Assembly (NCBI GenBank): GCA_033439685.1
Contig: JAUEDM010000003.1
Location: 2,510,001 to 2,574,000 of the forward strand
Source: Apodospora peruviana
Lineage: Eukaryota; Ascomycota; Sordariomycetes; Sordariales; Lasiosphaeriaceae
Direction of reading: 5' to 3'
DNA length: 64,000 bases
The notes under the pieces were generated by a model. The model was not told the origin of the DNA. It made no database searches and saw only the letters and a list, made by a program, of their open reading frames with translations. The translations under genes were made by a program, and so were the position numbers. Position 1 is the first letter of the stretch. Every line of letters starts with the position of its first letter. Below, piece after piece: positions 9,620 to 22,605 of this stretch.

Positions 9620-12600
9620 TGTGGAGGTGTTTGGAGCCGGCGAGGGCAAAACAGTATTAGGTATTGTGTTGGGTATAATCGTAGTTGGTGGTACAGTCCG
9701 TAAGTGCTTTTCCCTACCCCCAAACCGGTCTATGTCGATCGTCCAGTCTTTATCGAGACAGCTTTTTCGATTCGTGTACAGTGGGGAACGGGTGGAAGCG
9801 TAAGGCGAGCCAAGTGTTGTTGGAGAGTGGAAGGAGAGTCGGAACGGCAAGGATGTACAGGGAGATGAAGGTCGCAAAGAAAACACACTAAGTAACTCCA
9901 AATCGTTCACTATCTGAGGCTCATGGGTGGGTATTTTCGGATACTCGAACAAAAGGAAAGATATCGAGAGGTGGTCGTCAAGAAAGCGGTCGGCCGCAGC
10001 GGTCCGAGAGAAGGCGAACAAAGAAAACAAAGAAAAGTCGTTATGACATCGGCACGAAAGAGAGTGAGTGACGAGTGATGTTGTTTGGTCGAGGCTGTCC
10101 AGGAGCAGGGGACGAACGAGCTGCCACGAGGACGTGTTTGGTTGACTGGCACTGGGCTAACCAGACCAATGATGGGTGCAGAGCTGTCGACAGTTCTGGC
10201 AATTGAGCAAGTCTTTGTCGAAGGCCAGGCGACTCGGGGCAGTCGGAGCAACCGTCAAAAACACGCCGGAGGATTGTGTCGGGGGACCCGGGGCCGGGGA
10301 GCGGACCGGATGCGGCGTCGGGGACAACGAGGTAGAATAACCAGGTGACAGACAGCAATACCGGAGTGAGTGGTAGCTATAATAACACCTGGATGTTCGT
10401 CGTTGAAAACATGCGGGAAGCGAGTGGTCTTGAAGGAACAGGTAGGCGAAGAGATGACTCTTCAACCCCCTTGTTCAACAGACGTAGGCGTGATTCACAA
10501 CTAGTGGAGTCGATGGAGTGGCGAGCACGGCGAGGCAGGAACGATAAGCAATTGTCGTTGCGTGACGCTCGGCTGGGATATCTTGGGCGTGTGACCAGGA
10601 GCTTGTGGAGTATTTGTTATTTACTTGATGGAACGGGAAAGAAGCTGGAGTGAGGATCGTTGTTCGTCGGATGTGCTTTGGTTGCGTAGCTCAGCTGTCG
10701 TGCGGCGTTGTCTGGTATATTGGAGCAGTCAGATCCAATCGGCGGCAGCTCTCAGGCAAGTCTCTTGTCAATCTGACGGTTCAGGGGTGTTTGGTTGCGA
10801 TCTCGTTCGAAGCTTTAGTCAAAAAGGCGAACGGGAGAGAGACAAGAGCTGCAAGACGCACGACGGGACGACGACAACGACGGACGAGTAGAATTATACG
10901 AGAAGAAGAGGATGGGAAGCGAAAGAGGCGGTGGAGGAGGGGATGGGAATGGGTGTGGGTGTGGGTGTGGGTGGTAGGAGTGGGAATGGGGACTAGGGAG
11001 TAGGGAGTAGGGACCTGAGGTGATGTGGTGGGCGGGCAGAGGCAGCTTTGATGAGGAACCATGATGGAAGCGTGGAAGCAGACGGAAACGCTGAAGCAAG
11101 ACTGGCCCGGCTGTCATCAGGTGGGCTGAGCGACCGCCATGGTCGAATGAGGCATGGCCTGGTTTTCTGCTGCGTCCAGCGACTGCGATTGTCCTGCCAA
11201 GGCCCAAGGGACGGCATGGGTGTGCCAGCGCGAGAGAGCGCGAGAGCGAAAACGGCATAGGCAACGGGGGGATCGTCGAGGCGAGGCCAACCAAGAAGTG
11301 AGAGACGACCTGAGTTGAAAACGGGGCAGAAAGACTGGGCGAACACTGGGCGACTTCCCCGAGATCACAGCAATGCGCAACGTGTCGGCATCTGCTCGCA
11401 ACACTGTCTCTCTCGGCGCGCATTAGCACTCACTTGAGATGACGAATGGCATTCCTTGGGACTGCTTGAGAGCTGCCACGCAGCATCCTGGACCTAACAC
11501 ACCGCTCACTCAGCCAGGCCCTCGTACTGTGTCACTTGGACGGAGCCCACGTACGGAAGCAGTGGGAAGCTGCTACTGGAAACTGGAAATGACTGATGGA
11601 GACGTGACTTCCATGGCATGTCCTGACACGGTGTGCTTTCGATACCCGCCCCCGTCGCTGCCAATTTACGGATACTGGTCGACGTTAGGAGCTACACCGC
11701 CATCTTGCATCCTGTTGGTACCATCTCCAGCACGCCAGCAACCGCGAGGGACTTCGAGGTTGGGTACCGCTGCATCGTGTTCTTTCTTCTCGGCCAGTCA
11801 CTTCCAGGTTGTCGGGCTGCCAACTCCAAAACTGTTGCTGCTGGCTTCTGAGTGAGCCACGTTTCTCAACGAAAATGGGACTGTGCCCCACCCACACTAG
11901 CCTCCAGTCTCCGTCAATCGTCAATGCCACCGAACGCGCCGTTATCTCCTTGACTGACTGAAGCTCCACGGAAGACCTAGGAACCTTGTTGCGCTGTCGC
12001 GAATAGGAAGGAACCCGCCAGGCGACTCCCCCATACTCCGCTGGGGAGCACTGGTGCATAACGCGCTCGTGACTACGAGGTCTGGTCGTGTGAGATAATT
12101 AAGCGGTGGAGTCGACTACATTGACACTTCACTATCTGTTCAATGGGAAATCAATGGCAATTCAATGGCAGGCAGCTTCCCGATGTCGTAACGGACGATA
12201 CCGGTACGCCGTGGTTACACTTATCTGTACGGATACAGTGTGGACAGTGAGTGTGACGGAGGGTTCCAGCGTCTTCTCGTCCTCCCTTTCTGTTTCACTT
12301 GTTGGAGCTCACGAGGGTCCCACTTTTGCAGATGCACTCCTTTCTGGCTGCATCCGGCCTTTGATTCGCTCCTGCAGTCTTCATCATACCCTTCCACTGG
12401 GGAGTGAGAGTCCAGATGGTTGCGTGTGGATGGTGGCCGTTGTGCCCAGTGGCCCGCCGGCCGCGCGCTGGATAGGCACAGCAAAGCAGCTAAAATAGCA
12501 ACACTACCCCAGAATCTCGAAAGAGACAGCTTTCACCGCCAGCGAATCGATAGCGATAGTTAACTTCCTTTGCCGGTAGACGATATCAGCTCTTTTGCGT

Positions 12601-15600
12601 GCTTCATTTGCTCCGCAGCATCTGTGCAACATGTAATCGAGACATCCAGCGGTTACCTATCATAAACACCCTGCCAGGAGAAGTTGGACGGGATGGCGTG
12701 ATACAGTATGACGAAGTGTAGTAATTCACAAAACGGCTCGATAACGGCAGAGCGATAGGACGGGCTCTAATAATTAGCGACACACAATCCCCTTTCCCTT
12801 CCCCACACTTGCTGACGTTCGTCTCGATCCGATCGCGCGTAGGCCAAAAGGAATGCTCACTTGTTGGTCGCATACAAGGGTCATCAAGGAAAATATTGAT
12901 TCACAGGGTCCTTTTCCTGCGTGCCTGCGTCTGTGTTTCGGAAATAGCTAAAAAAGCTGGTAAGGAACAGCTGATGATCCGTCCCCCATGATTGACGAGA
13001 GCACGCCATACCTGATGCCATATCACAAGGGAGACGACACCGAGACAATGACAAGTTCGGGTCTCAATTGCTGGGTCAAAACTTGACGCAACGAGACCCC
13101 TAAAAACAAAGACAATTGACGCCAAGAACAACCTCAATCCACCAACACCTTCTGTCAGACTGTGGGTGATGTCTCTTGTTCATCAGGGACAGACAATCAT
13201 CCGTCCGCCCCCATGTGTGTAGGTACACGACATCTGGCAGTGTCGCTTGTGTGACCCTCAATCGAGAAAAGCAAAATTACAGCTCTCTCCGGTGTTGCCC
13301 GTGTCCTCAACTCGCTCGTCCGCCCGGGCTGTCAAACTGCGGGTTGACGGGCATACTTGTACAAAACCTATCACACAATGGTACCGGCCGGCCGACTTGG
13401 GACGGTGATGGTGGGCTGAGACGACACACGACGGGCTGTCTGGCTTGCCTTTCTCCACATTATTTCCTTGCCTTTGCCGTAGCAGTCGCCTGCCTTCGAA
13501 CATGCCGGCCGTGTTGCTACTATTTTGTCCGCTTCCCATTGTGAAAATGAACAAAGGGGAGTGGCCAGGTCCAGCCCAGGCCCAGCCAGCCGTGAAAGTG
13601 GTGGTGGCGGGTCACCATGTTCGTCTTCTTGACAAAGAAATTCCCCGATGGCGGACGGCCGGCGTGTAAGAGAGCGTTATTGCGTGATGACGGAGAAGTC
13701 ATCGCTGTTGTGATGGGCCATCTACCATCGCGTATGTATCGGGGATTATCTCATCAATCAAATCTATTTCGTTTTGAAACGCCAAAGGGACATTGTAGAG
13801 TAAATGCCGGCCCTCCCGCTGTGGATATAATAGGCCACGGAATATAGGTGGTGGCCCTATTCAAATGGCACCAGATAGTAGACCACTGAGTGATGCAATG
13901 TCACACTCTTTTCTGTGGTCCTCCAGGTGATGAACATGTAAGGTAGCGGTCAAATAATTAAATGGGTTGATTAACTTAGATTGGATTTGTAGAAACCATC
14001 ATGCTTGTGAAATGTTTTTACCACAGTATCATATTAACATCAACCCTAGCATAATAGTAGCGGATAGGCTACTATTGCTATCTTCCGTATTCCCATCCCT
14101 TGGAGATACGGTAGATACGGTAGCACGCACTGCACGCGTAGGCTGTTCATGAGATGCAGGATGCTCACGCAACTGGTATGCTGCAGAACCTGGAGCGAGC
14201 CGAGAGGCGTGGCGAGAAGGAGGTCTGTTTCGCAAATAGCAAGAAAAAATATGGATAATAAATTGTTTGGGATCCCCCACCCGTGTTGGTGTGTTTATAT
14301 CCAAGTGCCAATGCATTTCCCGTGGCGACCGCTTAAGTGAGTTGTATTCAATTGTTTACCTGTCACCCAGCTTGGGGTCTGGACTGCTCTCTCACTTGAA
14401 ACATACGTCTGGAGTTGTGCGATGCCATCTCATGTCTGGTATCGCCTAGGCTGTCGACTGTGGCAGTTCAATTGAGCCATTAAAATGGACGCGCACAATG
14501 ATCATTCTGTCTGCCGTCGGCAGTGTGATAACAGTCCCTCTCGTGGTAGGTACCTACATAATGTGCCTTACTGGTCGGTCTGGCATGCGGAGTGGCGGCC
14601 ATGGACGCCGCCATGGCAACCTGGACCTGCCGACAGACTGCAGGCGACGCTACAACAGGCGGTTGATCACCACAGCAGCAGAGCCAGAAAACAGTTGCAT
14701 GTGAGGGTGAGAAACCTGAAAGCCACACACCATCACGGAGGTGGTTACCGTGGCTAGACTGTTCATACCGGCGGGCCAATCACGGCCCGGGTGGGTGGTG
14801 TCCGTAGGTCGCGTTTTCTCGCTATTGTCTGATTCTCTTCCATTTTGCTCTCGACTGACAGTACCATGCGGTGCTACAAACGGGCCGGCGATGAAGATGC
14901 AGGTCTCACAACCTCTGATGAGCGATGTTTGCTGAGCGCATGAACTTCAGCAGATTTTGCCGCTGCACGCGGGGATTTCAAGGCTGCTCTTGTGTCGGCC
15001 TGACTCGGCCCGCAGCTTCAAATCCACCCCATCAGCGCGTAGTCCATCACCTGAATTCGTCGAACTTTGGGATGATTCGTTGATTGCCAGGAGAGGAAGG
15101 AAGGAAGCGACAGCTGCGACGCGACCGGGCAGTTATCAGATGGCGGGGGCTGGCGTGGTGTCGGGGTCGGTGTAAGTTTGACGGAGGAGGACCTTGCTGG
15201 ACAGTTCAAACTCAATGCTCTGATCCGTCGGCATCGGCTCCGTCGCAAAGTCGACCGTTAACAACGGACGGGGCGATCATGGATTCATCATTCGTGCATC
15301 CTGTTTGCGCCAATGCTCTCTCCACAAAGCCCACTCAATCTCTTGCAGCTCTCCTGCACGCTTCATGTAGGTCGTCTGCAGCTACGCGGTGGTGCCTTGA
15401 ATGGACGTGGGTGAACTGTGAGCAAAAAGAGATCCTGGAGAATTTTGCGACCAGAATGTCCGATTGAGGAAAGGCGAATCTTCTGACCGCCTTTCTCAAC
15501 AACCTCCCAATCTCACAGACTGTTTATGCGAGCACGATATTGCCATCGAATTGAGATTGAATATCCGAAAATTTTTCGCCAACTGGTAAGCAGACGAGCC

Positions 15601-15941
15601 AAATCAAAGATGAAAATTTTCTTCTTGCATCAAATCCTCCTGCTCCATGTTATCTAGGTCCACTTAGAAGACATCAAGACCCCTACGAACTGTTGACCGC
15701 TCCATGGTTCGCATTGACGGCTGAAGCTGAGATACGACAGTTAGAATTTCTTCGGGAGATATCGCGGCGACCGTCGCCTAGATCCACCAGAAAAACCCGC
15801 TTCGTTCGTCGGCGTCCGTGGGGCGGTCACCAGCAAGCAAGCAGCCGAGGTGCACAAGCTCTCGATCCACGGGAGAGGCTTAGAGACACTGCAGACAGAC
15901 ATTAACATCAACTACTGTGTAGGAACGACCGACAGCAGAAA
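9620..15941. other. 6.3-kb gene-poor intergenic region
   Basis: No gene I can support lies between the divergent KSP1 and UTR4 starts. Open frames here are short, lack recognisable domains and overlap on both strands. The KSP1-proximal 1.3 kb is rich in short purine runs and holds a (GGTGTG)n-type repeat at 10947-10977, consistent with a long leader and promoter. Around 13,900-14,300 the DNA is AT-richer. Non-coding RNA genes cannot be excluded by reading alone. Confidence 0.55.
10947..10977. repeat. GGTGTG-type hexanucleotide repeat
   Basis: Four or so near-perfect copies of a GT/G-rich hexamer, followed at about 10990-11012 by three copies of a GGGAGTA-like unit. It lies upstream of KSP1, probably in promoter or leader DNA. 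Confidence 0.7.
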
Positions 15942-17035
15942 ATGGGATTGCCCAAGGTCGTGCTGCTCGACATCGGTATTCCTGTCCCTTCCCAATCTCG
16001 GGCTGCCATGCCAACCTCTGCATCTTTCTCGGGCAGGAGCCCTGCCTCGCTCGTGCACACTCCGTACTGTGGACGAATTGGCTAATATCCTGCTGTTTTT
16101 GGCAGAGGGTACCGTGTGTCCCATCTCATTCGTCAAGGACGTTCTTGTAAGTACCTTAATAAGCCCAGAAGATCACCTTGCCCGTCGACATCATCCTCCT
16201 CAATGCTCTACCCTTCCTTATTCGGGAACCCTCTGGATGTCACTTGCGTTTGGCCACTCAAGGCGCGATCTGCCCCTCCTCATTTATTTTGTTGCACCCC
16301 TTACCCCTCTGGCAACCTCCCACACGACCGCAGTCAAGTTTACCTACACCAGAAACTTGCTTTATGTCATACTGATGTTCTGGCCATTGTCGCTCACCAC
16401 TCTAGTTCCCGTACGCTCTGGCAGCTCTTCCTGATGTCTTGAAGACGCAGTGGGACAGCCCCGAGTTTGCCCAATTTCGGGATGCATTCCCTCCAGATTA
16501 TGTTGGCAGCCAGGCAGCCCTGACGGAGCACGTCAAGGATCTCATGAGCCGTGATGTCAAGGCGCCGTACCTCAAGAGCCTCCAGGGCTACCTCTGGGAG
16601 AGGGGATACCAGACCGGCGAGCTTAAGGCGCCCTTGTTCCCCGATGTCGCGCCCAAGTTCGCGGCGTGGCGAAAGGAGAAAGTCGAGATCATAATCTATT
16701 CGTCAGGCTCGGTTCCGGCGCAAAAGCTGCTGTTCGGCCACACCAACGGCGAGCCGGCCAATCTGATACCCATGATTGCTGACTTCTTTGACACGGTCAA
16801 TGCCGGCCCCAAGACGGAGCGGGCGAGCTACGACAAGATTGCTTCCAAGCATGCGGCAGAGTTTCCGGTGCGTGCCGACTGGCTGTTCCTCAGCGACAAC
16901 GTCAGGGAGGTCGAGGCGGCGAAGCTGGCCGGCATGCAGAGCTTTGTCGTCGAGCGTCCCGGTAACGCGGAGCTGTCGGACGAGGTGCGTCAGCAGCATA
17001 AGGTTATCTGGAGCTTTGACGAGCTTGAGGATTGA
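15942..17035 (+). CDS. UTR4: Enolase-phosphatase E1 (methionine salvage)
   Basis: Three exons (15942-15975, 16106-16146, 16406-17035) give 234 residues, the usual family length. The enzyme is a HAD-superfamily phosphatase that enolises and then dephosphorylates 2,3-diketo-5-methylthiopentyl-1-phosphate, needed to recycle methylthioadenosine to methionine. HAD motif I is DIEGT at 10-14, split by the first intron and restored by splicing; motif II is SSGS at 124-127; Lys161 fits motif III; motif IV is SDNVREVEAA at 188-197. The segment TVCPISFVKDVLFPYAL reads across the second junction as in other E1 enzymes. The two tiny first exons explain why the gene start is easy to miss. The ATG at 15942 is supported because the conserved DIEGT follows after nine residues. 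Confidence 0.94.
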
Positions 17036-19993
17036 TGTCCCTTCTGGCTATTTATCATGTGACTGGTCTATGCGCCAGATACTCCGGCCGAAATATCAAA
17101 CCTTGTTTTGAAGCGTATGATGCGTTCATGATAGGCACTGGCCGCACCTATCTAGAACTGAACAAAACACGAACGGGGGAAGCAATCTCGCTAGCAGTTC
17201 ACCCTGCAGCTAGCATGCGTATATCGGTCTCTGTGCCTGAGTTGCGGGACAGAGGCTCATATCAGTTCAGCTTAGGTGGGAGTAGGAGTGGGAGTTGGTG
17301 AAGCTGATGACGCGAACGCTCGGGTGCAGCGGGCAGCACCCTTTTTGTGATACAGTCTTGATAAGGAGAGCCAGGGGCTCGGTTCATCAATCTGACTGAC
17401 ATGGGTGTTCGTTCGCTATCTCTAGTATCCATCAATCTATCTTATCCGTTCTTCATATAGAACGTCAGGTTCAAGAAACGGCAAATCAAGCAAGTTTTGA
17501 GAATGGCTGTCATTTCCGTTTGTTCAAGTGAGGTTTTCTCTCAGGATGCGGTGAAGTTGAGTTCGTGGAACAGTAAATCGTAGACCGTTTTCCATTTCAC
17601 GTACGGATTATGCGTGTGAAATGTGATCATCCACGGACATTCGAGCGTTCGGTGCTAGCTTCACACACTGTACCGTAAACCGTCAATCTGAAACATATTT
17701 TACACTGGGCATCACTACCACCTGCTTTGTCGTCAACGAAATACCAGTAACTAAAGGGGTAATCCGTAGTGTCAAAAAGAGAGGTGTTGAAATCCGGGGT
17801 AAAATTGGAACCCAAAGCGCGCACTAGTACCATTCCGGTGAGGCGTTGATCATCAGACTCCGCCGAACCCCGGATTCCCCGGATTTCTTATTGCGACTCC
17901 GGTGCTGTGGCAGCGGCTGCTGCGGCGTTTCGTTCACGTCGTCACAAATCTCGCCTGGATAAAGGTACATTACCGGTTGCCCGAATTTCAGACCATGTGG
18001 ACGAGAAGAAGGAGTGAGTGGTGACGAGACGAGACGAGGGCAGCGTGCTAATTTCCCCCAAAACTGGAATATTCATCATCTGACCACAACACTTGTTTGA
18101 ACAACCCCTCTTCTTCCTCCCCGACGATCAGTCTGGTCTAGGCCCCGATTTTGGCATCACGAGGGGCACAATTGAAATGCCTGCAACTGACCTGAAAGGA
18201 ACATGAGGGGAGGAGAGAAAAGAAGAGGGCACGGATGGGTTTGATGTGATTCAATTCAAGTTCAACGCATCAATTGGCGAATTATTTACGAGAGGACGGG
18301 GAGTTGTTTCCAGAATAGAGGACCCTGAATCCTGAAATCAGGCACGGCCGGACCAGAAAGAGGCCTGTGTCCTGCCCCGGTCATTCGGTTTCATGGCCGG
18401 TTACCTTGGGCTTCACTTTGGGCGTTTTGTTGAGACTGACACTGGTGCTATTTTCGACGCGGAGAGCACCGGCGGCAGTGATAGAACAACCTTTTGGATA
18501 GCGGATGGTCTGAGCGAACTGAGGAGAGGATGGGTACGGTGTGCAGTGGAACCAGTGGAAGTAACACACGATTGTGATGCTGTGATCTCAACAACGAAGG
18601 TCAGCAAATAAATACCAATTATTCGAGACATATCGGGATCTGTATTGTCGAACGGAATACAGCGCACAATAAACCTATCTGATCCAGACAGTATTGCAGT
18701 CAGACAGAAAATAAGAGAAATTTGCCATCACGTACGGGTCTTCCCGAGGATTTGGTGTGTGTGTGTGTGGTGCGGTGCACGCCGCAAGATGGGCGACGCA
18801 ATGCCGAACCGACCTACCACAGAAGCATCAAACAAGAGTAGACTACGCACTCAACTAACAGTGCTAAGTCCTGTCTGCAGATGCCATCGCCACTACCATA
18901 CAACTCAGGTCATACACATCGCGACAAAAGAGACGGATCGGTTGTGATATCTGAATACGATTCGACCTGCCTTAGAATACTTCTGCCCGCCGCCGCATGC
19001 CACAAAAGCCGTGGGAGCGGTTCCGCGGGCAGATGCCGAGTACCGTCGCTTACACGACAGCCAGTCTGTGATGCTGTTTCGACCAGTAGTTCACACGTTG
19101 TCTCCGGAACTAGACCAAAAGTGCCGGGCTGCTGCTGTGGGGTAAGAGTGTTGGGTTTCCCGAATTCGAGAACGCAATCGAAAACGAGTACCGCATGATC
19201 ATTGATGTGCGACTGTATTGGCTGTCCAGGTTCTCTACGTTCTCGGCAATGGTACGTGGCACGACAACCATGCCGGCGCTGGGCTTGGACCTTTAGGTTG
19301 GTGCCCACGACACGCCCAGGGCTTGGTCCCCTAGTCAGACGAAGAACCGGAAATCTAAGCTAGTAGATGCCTCTCTAGTTTGTTGGGTGGCGGATGGGCG
19401 TGATAAAATCAAATCCCTCTTCTGCTGGAGACCCAAGACCTGCTGGTAGGAACGGCCTGCGAAGGCGTACCGTTATGTCGTAACCTCGTCCTTAGGGGGA
19501 GGATAGATCAGTTGATACATGATTGATTGGTGACCGAGTTAGGTGTAATTACTGTAGAAGCTACGATACCGTTAATAGGCCGTTGTTGGAGAGGAACGGA
19601 GACAAATATTGCATCGACTCCAATTCCCGCGTCCAAGCTGCCGTAGTTATACCTAATATAGACCACGAGATCTACTAGGATAATTCATGACACGGCGAAG
19701 CAGAGTTGGGCATAATTATGTGCATGGAGCTAACGTGCACGATAGCAAGAGTAGCTCCTGTCTTCAGCTTTCCGGTCCGTGAGTCTGTCAGGGTGCCTGG
19801 TATGTACGACTTCTTCCGACTACTCATGACGAGATAGACTTCGAGCTCGGGTTTTCAGTATAACATGCTGATCAGAACTAGCCAAGGATAGTTCGATGGT
19901 GTCTTCAGAGACAGCCCCTTTTCTGGAACCAGGAGGGGAAGACTGTTGCCGTCAACCACAAGTTTAATGAGAGCAGTGCCTCGAGGAAGTGTC
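17036..19993. other. 3-kb intergenic region between convergent genes
   Basis: UTR4 and BMT2 converge, yet their stops lie 2.96 kb apart. I see no recognisable gene. The best candidate is a 68-codon ATG frame on the minus strand at 17627-17833, with no known domain. A (GT)n run lies at about 18756-18770. Confidence 0.5.
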
Positions 19994-20893
19994 TTATCCC
20001 AACGTGACCGCAAAGTTGTTGCGGAATCCTCCAGGTCGTAGCTCCTTCTTGGGAAATGGCTTCACCACCTCAGGGCAGGCCGATATCTTTTTCCAAATAT
20101 AATAGACCAGCCGCTGGGTTGTCTTTGACGCTGTCTTCTGATATCCGATCGAAGCCATGATGGATTGCAGCTTGTCTTCGTCCAAGTATCGAGAGTTCGT
20201 TACGCATGGTGCTGGGAGCACAAGAAAGAGACTCGGGAAACAGGAGCTCGGGGAAGAGGATCCCGGGTAACGTTCCGGTAGATGCAGAAATTGGGTTGTG
20301 CGGAGAAGCATCTCTCCTCGACCCTTGGGCTCTGGGACGAAGTTGAGGACCAGCGACAGGCTGACTATGTCAAACCGCTCAGAGTCGTCCGCCGGAAGTG
20401 GTCTCTGCATGAAATCCTGCTGGAGAATGCCCTCTCCCTGGCTGTTCAGATCGATCCGCTCGATTGTGTCGAAATACCCGCTCTTTGAACATGCATTCTG
20501 CGTGCTCAACGCTCCGACCTCGAGCATGCGTAAAGAAACACGCTCATGTTCATTTTCGTTTCCGGCTTTCTTGCCAGAGGACAAGTATGGCTCGAGCCAC
20601 TGCATGAGCACGCGGGAACTGTCGCCTCCTCGATCATGCCTCTGGCCCTGGAGACTAGCTTCCTGATAACGCACAAGACCGCCCAAGGCCTTGATCTCAG
20701 CATCAATGACGGCTTCCCCCTTCTCATCGCCGTTGTTGATGGCCTGCTGCTTGCGCTTCTCCAGCAGATGATGCTTGTTGATGAGAGCCTTTGTGGCTTT
20801 TCGAGAGATCGTCTTTTGTTTTTGTTGATGAATTATTGGGGGACGGCCCGCAGCGAGGCTTTTTGGAGCCCGCGTCTTATTCTTGAGTCCCAT
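19994..20893 (-). CDS. BMT2: 25S rRNA adenine-N1 methyltransferase BMT2
   Basis: An intronless gene for 299 residues. Bmt2 is a nucleolar SAM-dependent methyltransferase that makes one of the two m1A marks in 25S rRNA. The basic N-terminus (KNKTRAPKSL) suits nucleolar targeting. The segment RGGDSSRVLMQWL at 88-100 is typical of the family. The SAM site is LEVGALS at 124-130, and the catalytic-core signature FDIVSLSLVLNFVPEP lies at 174-189. LFLVLPAPCVTNSRYL follows near 222-237, and the protein ends NNFAVTLG, again as in Bmt2. The ATG at 20893 gives a complete family-length protein. It is divergent from the uL23 gene, 327 bp away, and both products belong to the large ribosomal subunit pathway. 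Confidence 0.92.
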   Translation of the reverse strand: MGLKNKTRAPKSLAAGRPPIIHQQKQKTISRKATKALINKHHLLEKRKQQAINNGDEKGEAVIDAEIKALGGLVRYQEASLQGQRHDRGGDSSRVLMQWLEPYLSSGKKAGNENEHERVSLRMLEVGALSTQNACSKSGYFDTIERIDLNSQGEGILQQDFMQRPLPADDSERFDIVSLSLVLNFVPEPKGRGEMLLRTTQFLHLPERYPGSSSPSSCFPSLFLVLPAPCVTNSRYLDEDKLQSIMASIGYQKTASKTTQRLVYYIWKKISACPEVVKPFPKKELRPGGFRNNFAVTLG

Positions 20894-21220
20894 GCTGTAT
20901 GTATGGGTTGGTTTATAACTCGATCTGGAATCTCATTGATGAGACTGTGAGAATTGAAGTCGATGAAGTTCAACCACAGTTCCACACTGGCCCACTGGGG
21001 CTTCAGGGTCTTGGTTTCAATGGGCACTAGCCACACCTTGAAGCTGCAAATTTGGTGCAGCCACACCCACTCAGGCCACCAGCCACAGGCCCCCACATCG
21101 CACGCACACAATTTTGTGGACATTAGTTTTCTCGTCGAAATTCGGCACATATCTTTTTCTCACCCTTCAGCGACAACGGCCGACTCGACATCTTCGCCCA
21201 ACGACGACAACACCGTAGCA
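20894..21220. promoter_or_regulatory. Bidirectional promoter BMT2 / uL23
   Basis: All of the DNA between the two divergent start codons is 327 bp, so the promoters must share it or overlap. A TTTATAAC element lies at about 20920, and a pyrimidine-rich stretch (TCTTTTTCTCACCCTTCAG) precedes the uL23 leader. Both genes serve the 60S subunit, which makes co-regulation plausible but unproven. Confidence 0.6.
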
Positions 21221-22036
21221 ATGGCTCCCAAGGACGTGAAGAAAGGTAATACCTAAAGCCACCATCACCATCGAGATGTGTCTTTCCGAATTCACGCTCG
21301 CGGTCCGTTCCGCTCAATGCGGAACCTCGCCGTCGCCGTCTCCAAATGGGATGGCGAGGTGATGCATCAAAGCAGCAGCAGACTTTGCGAGTTTGAACAA
21401 GATTCTTCTCTTATCTTGTTCAGGCGAATGCTTTACTGATGCGTCTTTCTCTCCGACAGGCGGTGCCTCCAAGGCTGCCAAGGGATCTCAGGCGAAGAAG
21501 GCCGCCCAGGCTGCCCTCAAGGGTGTAAGTTGAACTTTTTGGTCTTCAGAGTTATTCGCGAACGAAGACACTGACCCCCTCCCAGGTGCACTCCCACAAG
21601 AAGGTCAAGGCCAGATTCTCGACCACCTTCCACCGCCCCAAGACCCTCCAGCTGTCGCGTGCGCCCCGGTACCCCCGCAAGTCGATCCCGCACGCTCCCC
21701 GCCTCGACGAGCACAAGGTTATCGTGCACCCTCTCAACACTGAGGGCGCCCTGAAGAAGATCGAGGAGCAGAACACCCTCGTATTCATCGTCGATGTCAA
21801 GGCCAACAAGGCCCAGATCAAGCAGGCCCTGAAGAAGCTCTATGACATTGACACCGTCAAGATCAACACCCTCATCCGGTAAGGTTACCCTTGAAAGCCC
21901 GATTGCCAAGTGGGAAACATGATTGTTAACTCTCTTTTCTCTTTTCAGCCCTGATGGCTCCAAGAAGGCCTTTGCCCGCCTGACCGCCGATGTCGATGCT
22001 CTCGACATTGCCGCCACCAAGCTCGGCCTCGTCTAA
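21221..22036 (+). CDS. RPL25: 60S ribosomal protein L25 (uL23)
   Basis: Four exons (21221-21245, 21460-21524, 21586-21878, 21949-22036) encode 156 residues. The protein binds domain III of 25S rRNA and forms part of the rim of the peptide exit tunnel, where SRP and chaperones dock. Exon 1 codes only for MAPKDVKK plus one base. Exon 2 supplies the Ala/Lys-rich extension of eukaryotic L23a/L25, and exon 3 starts VHSHKKVKARFSTTFHRPKT, which leads into the conserved globular domain. The end reads DVDALDIAATKLGLV. The first intron (214 nt) is the longest in the gene, as is common for fungal ribosomal protein genes. CTGA branch-like sites precede the first two acceptors. Confidence 0.96.
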
Positions 22037-22605
22037 ACAGAGCGAAGTGGAGTAAAGGAAAAACAAAATAAAAGGGAACATGTTTGAAGGGGAAATTCGT
22101 TGTATTTCGATTGGCGTTTCTGATACCTTAGGCTTCTGGCTCATGACTCGGCAATGGAATAACTGAACATTTCTCATTCGCTTTTGCAATGCCCATGGAC
22201 TTTTATTGCTCCTGACTCGATTATTCGTTTCTCGAAATGAAGTAAACTTACGGCCATTAAAATCAGATGATGTACTGCTGCAAGGTGAATCCATTGTCTG
22301 GTCCTCTACATGCTACATGCCCGACCAAGACCCTTCCCACTCTATTGGTGTGTTACCGTATTGTTACAAATGGGAACATTCTGGGCCCTGGGCGACCAAG
22401 AAAGATCAACCCGCTTCCCCCTTGCAAAACCTTCCCCTTAACTGTACGGAGTAGGTATGTATCTTACACAGCTGTGCCGAAATGTATAGAGCTCCTTAGG
22501 TAGTCAAGCAAGGCCCCGCACGCAGACCCTCCCAATATGATCTTGTTTTTTGGTATTGTACATAGCAACTGAACCCTCCCTCTTCCCCCATTGGTTCGTT
22601 GCTCT
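22037..22605. other. Intergenic region between convergent 3' ends
   Basis: The 3' UTRs of uL23 and TIM8 converge here. No gene is visible. A TACGGAGTA 9-mer lies at 22445-22453. Confidence 0.6.

Noticed and set aside
7490..10030. KSP1 frame extended to 10030 (137 more residues)
   Set aside because: The extension begins at TTG and resembles leader DNA; the conserved kinase N-terminus follows directly after the ATG at 9619.
11439..11855. 138-codon frame in the KSP1-UTR4 gap
   Set aside because: No domain, and overlapping frames of similar quality exist on both strands.
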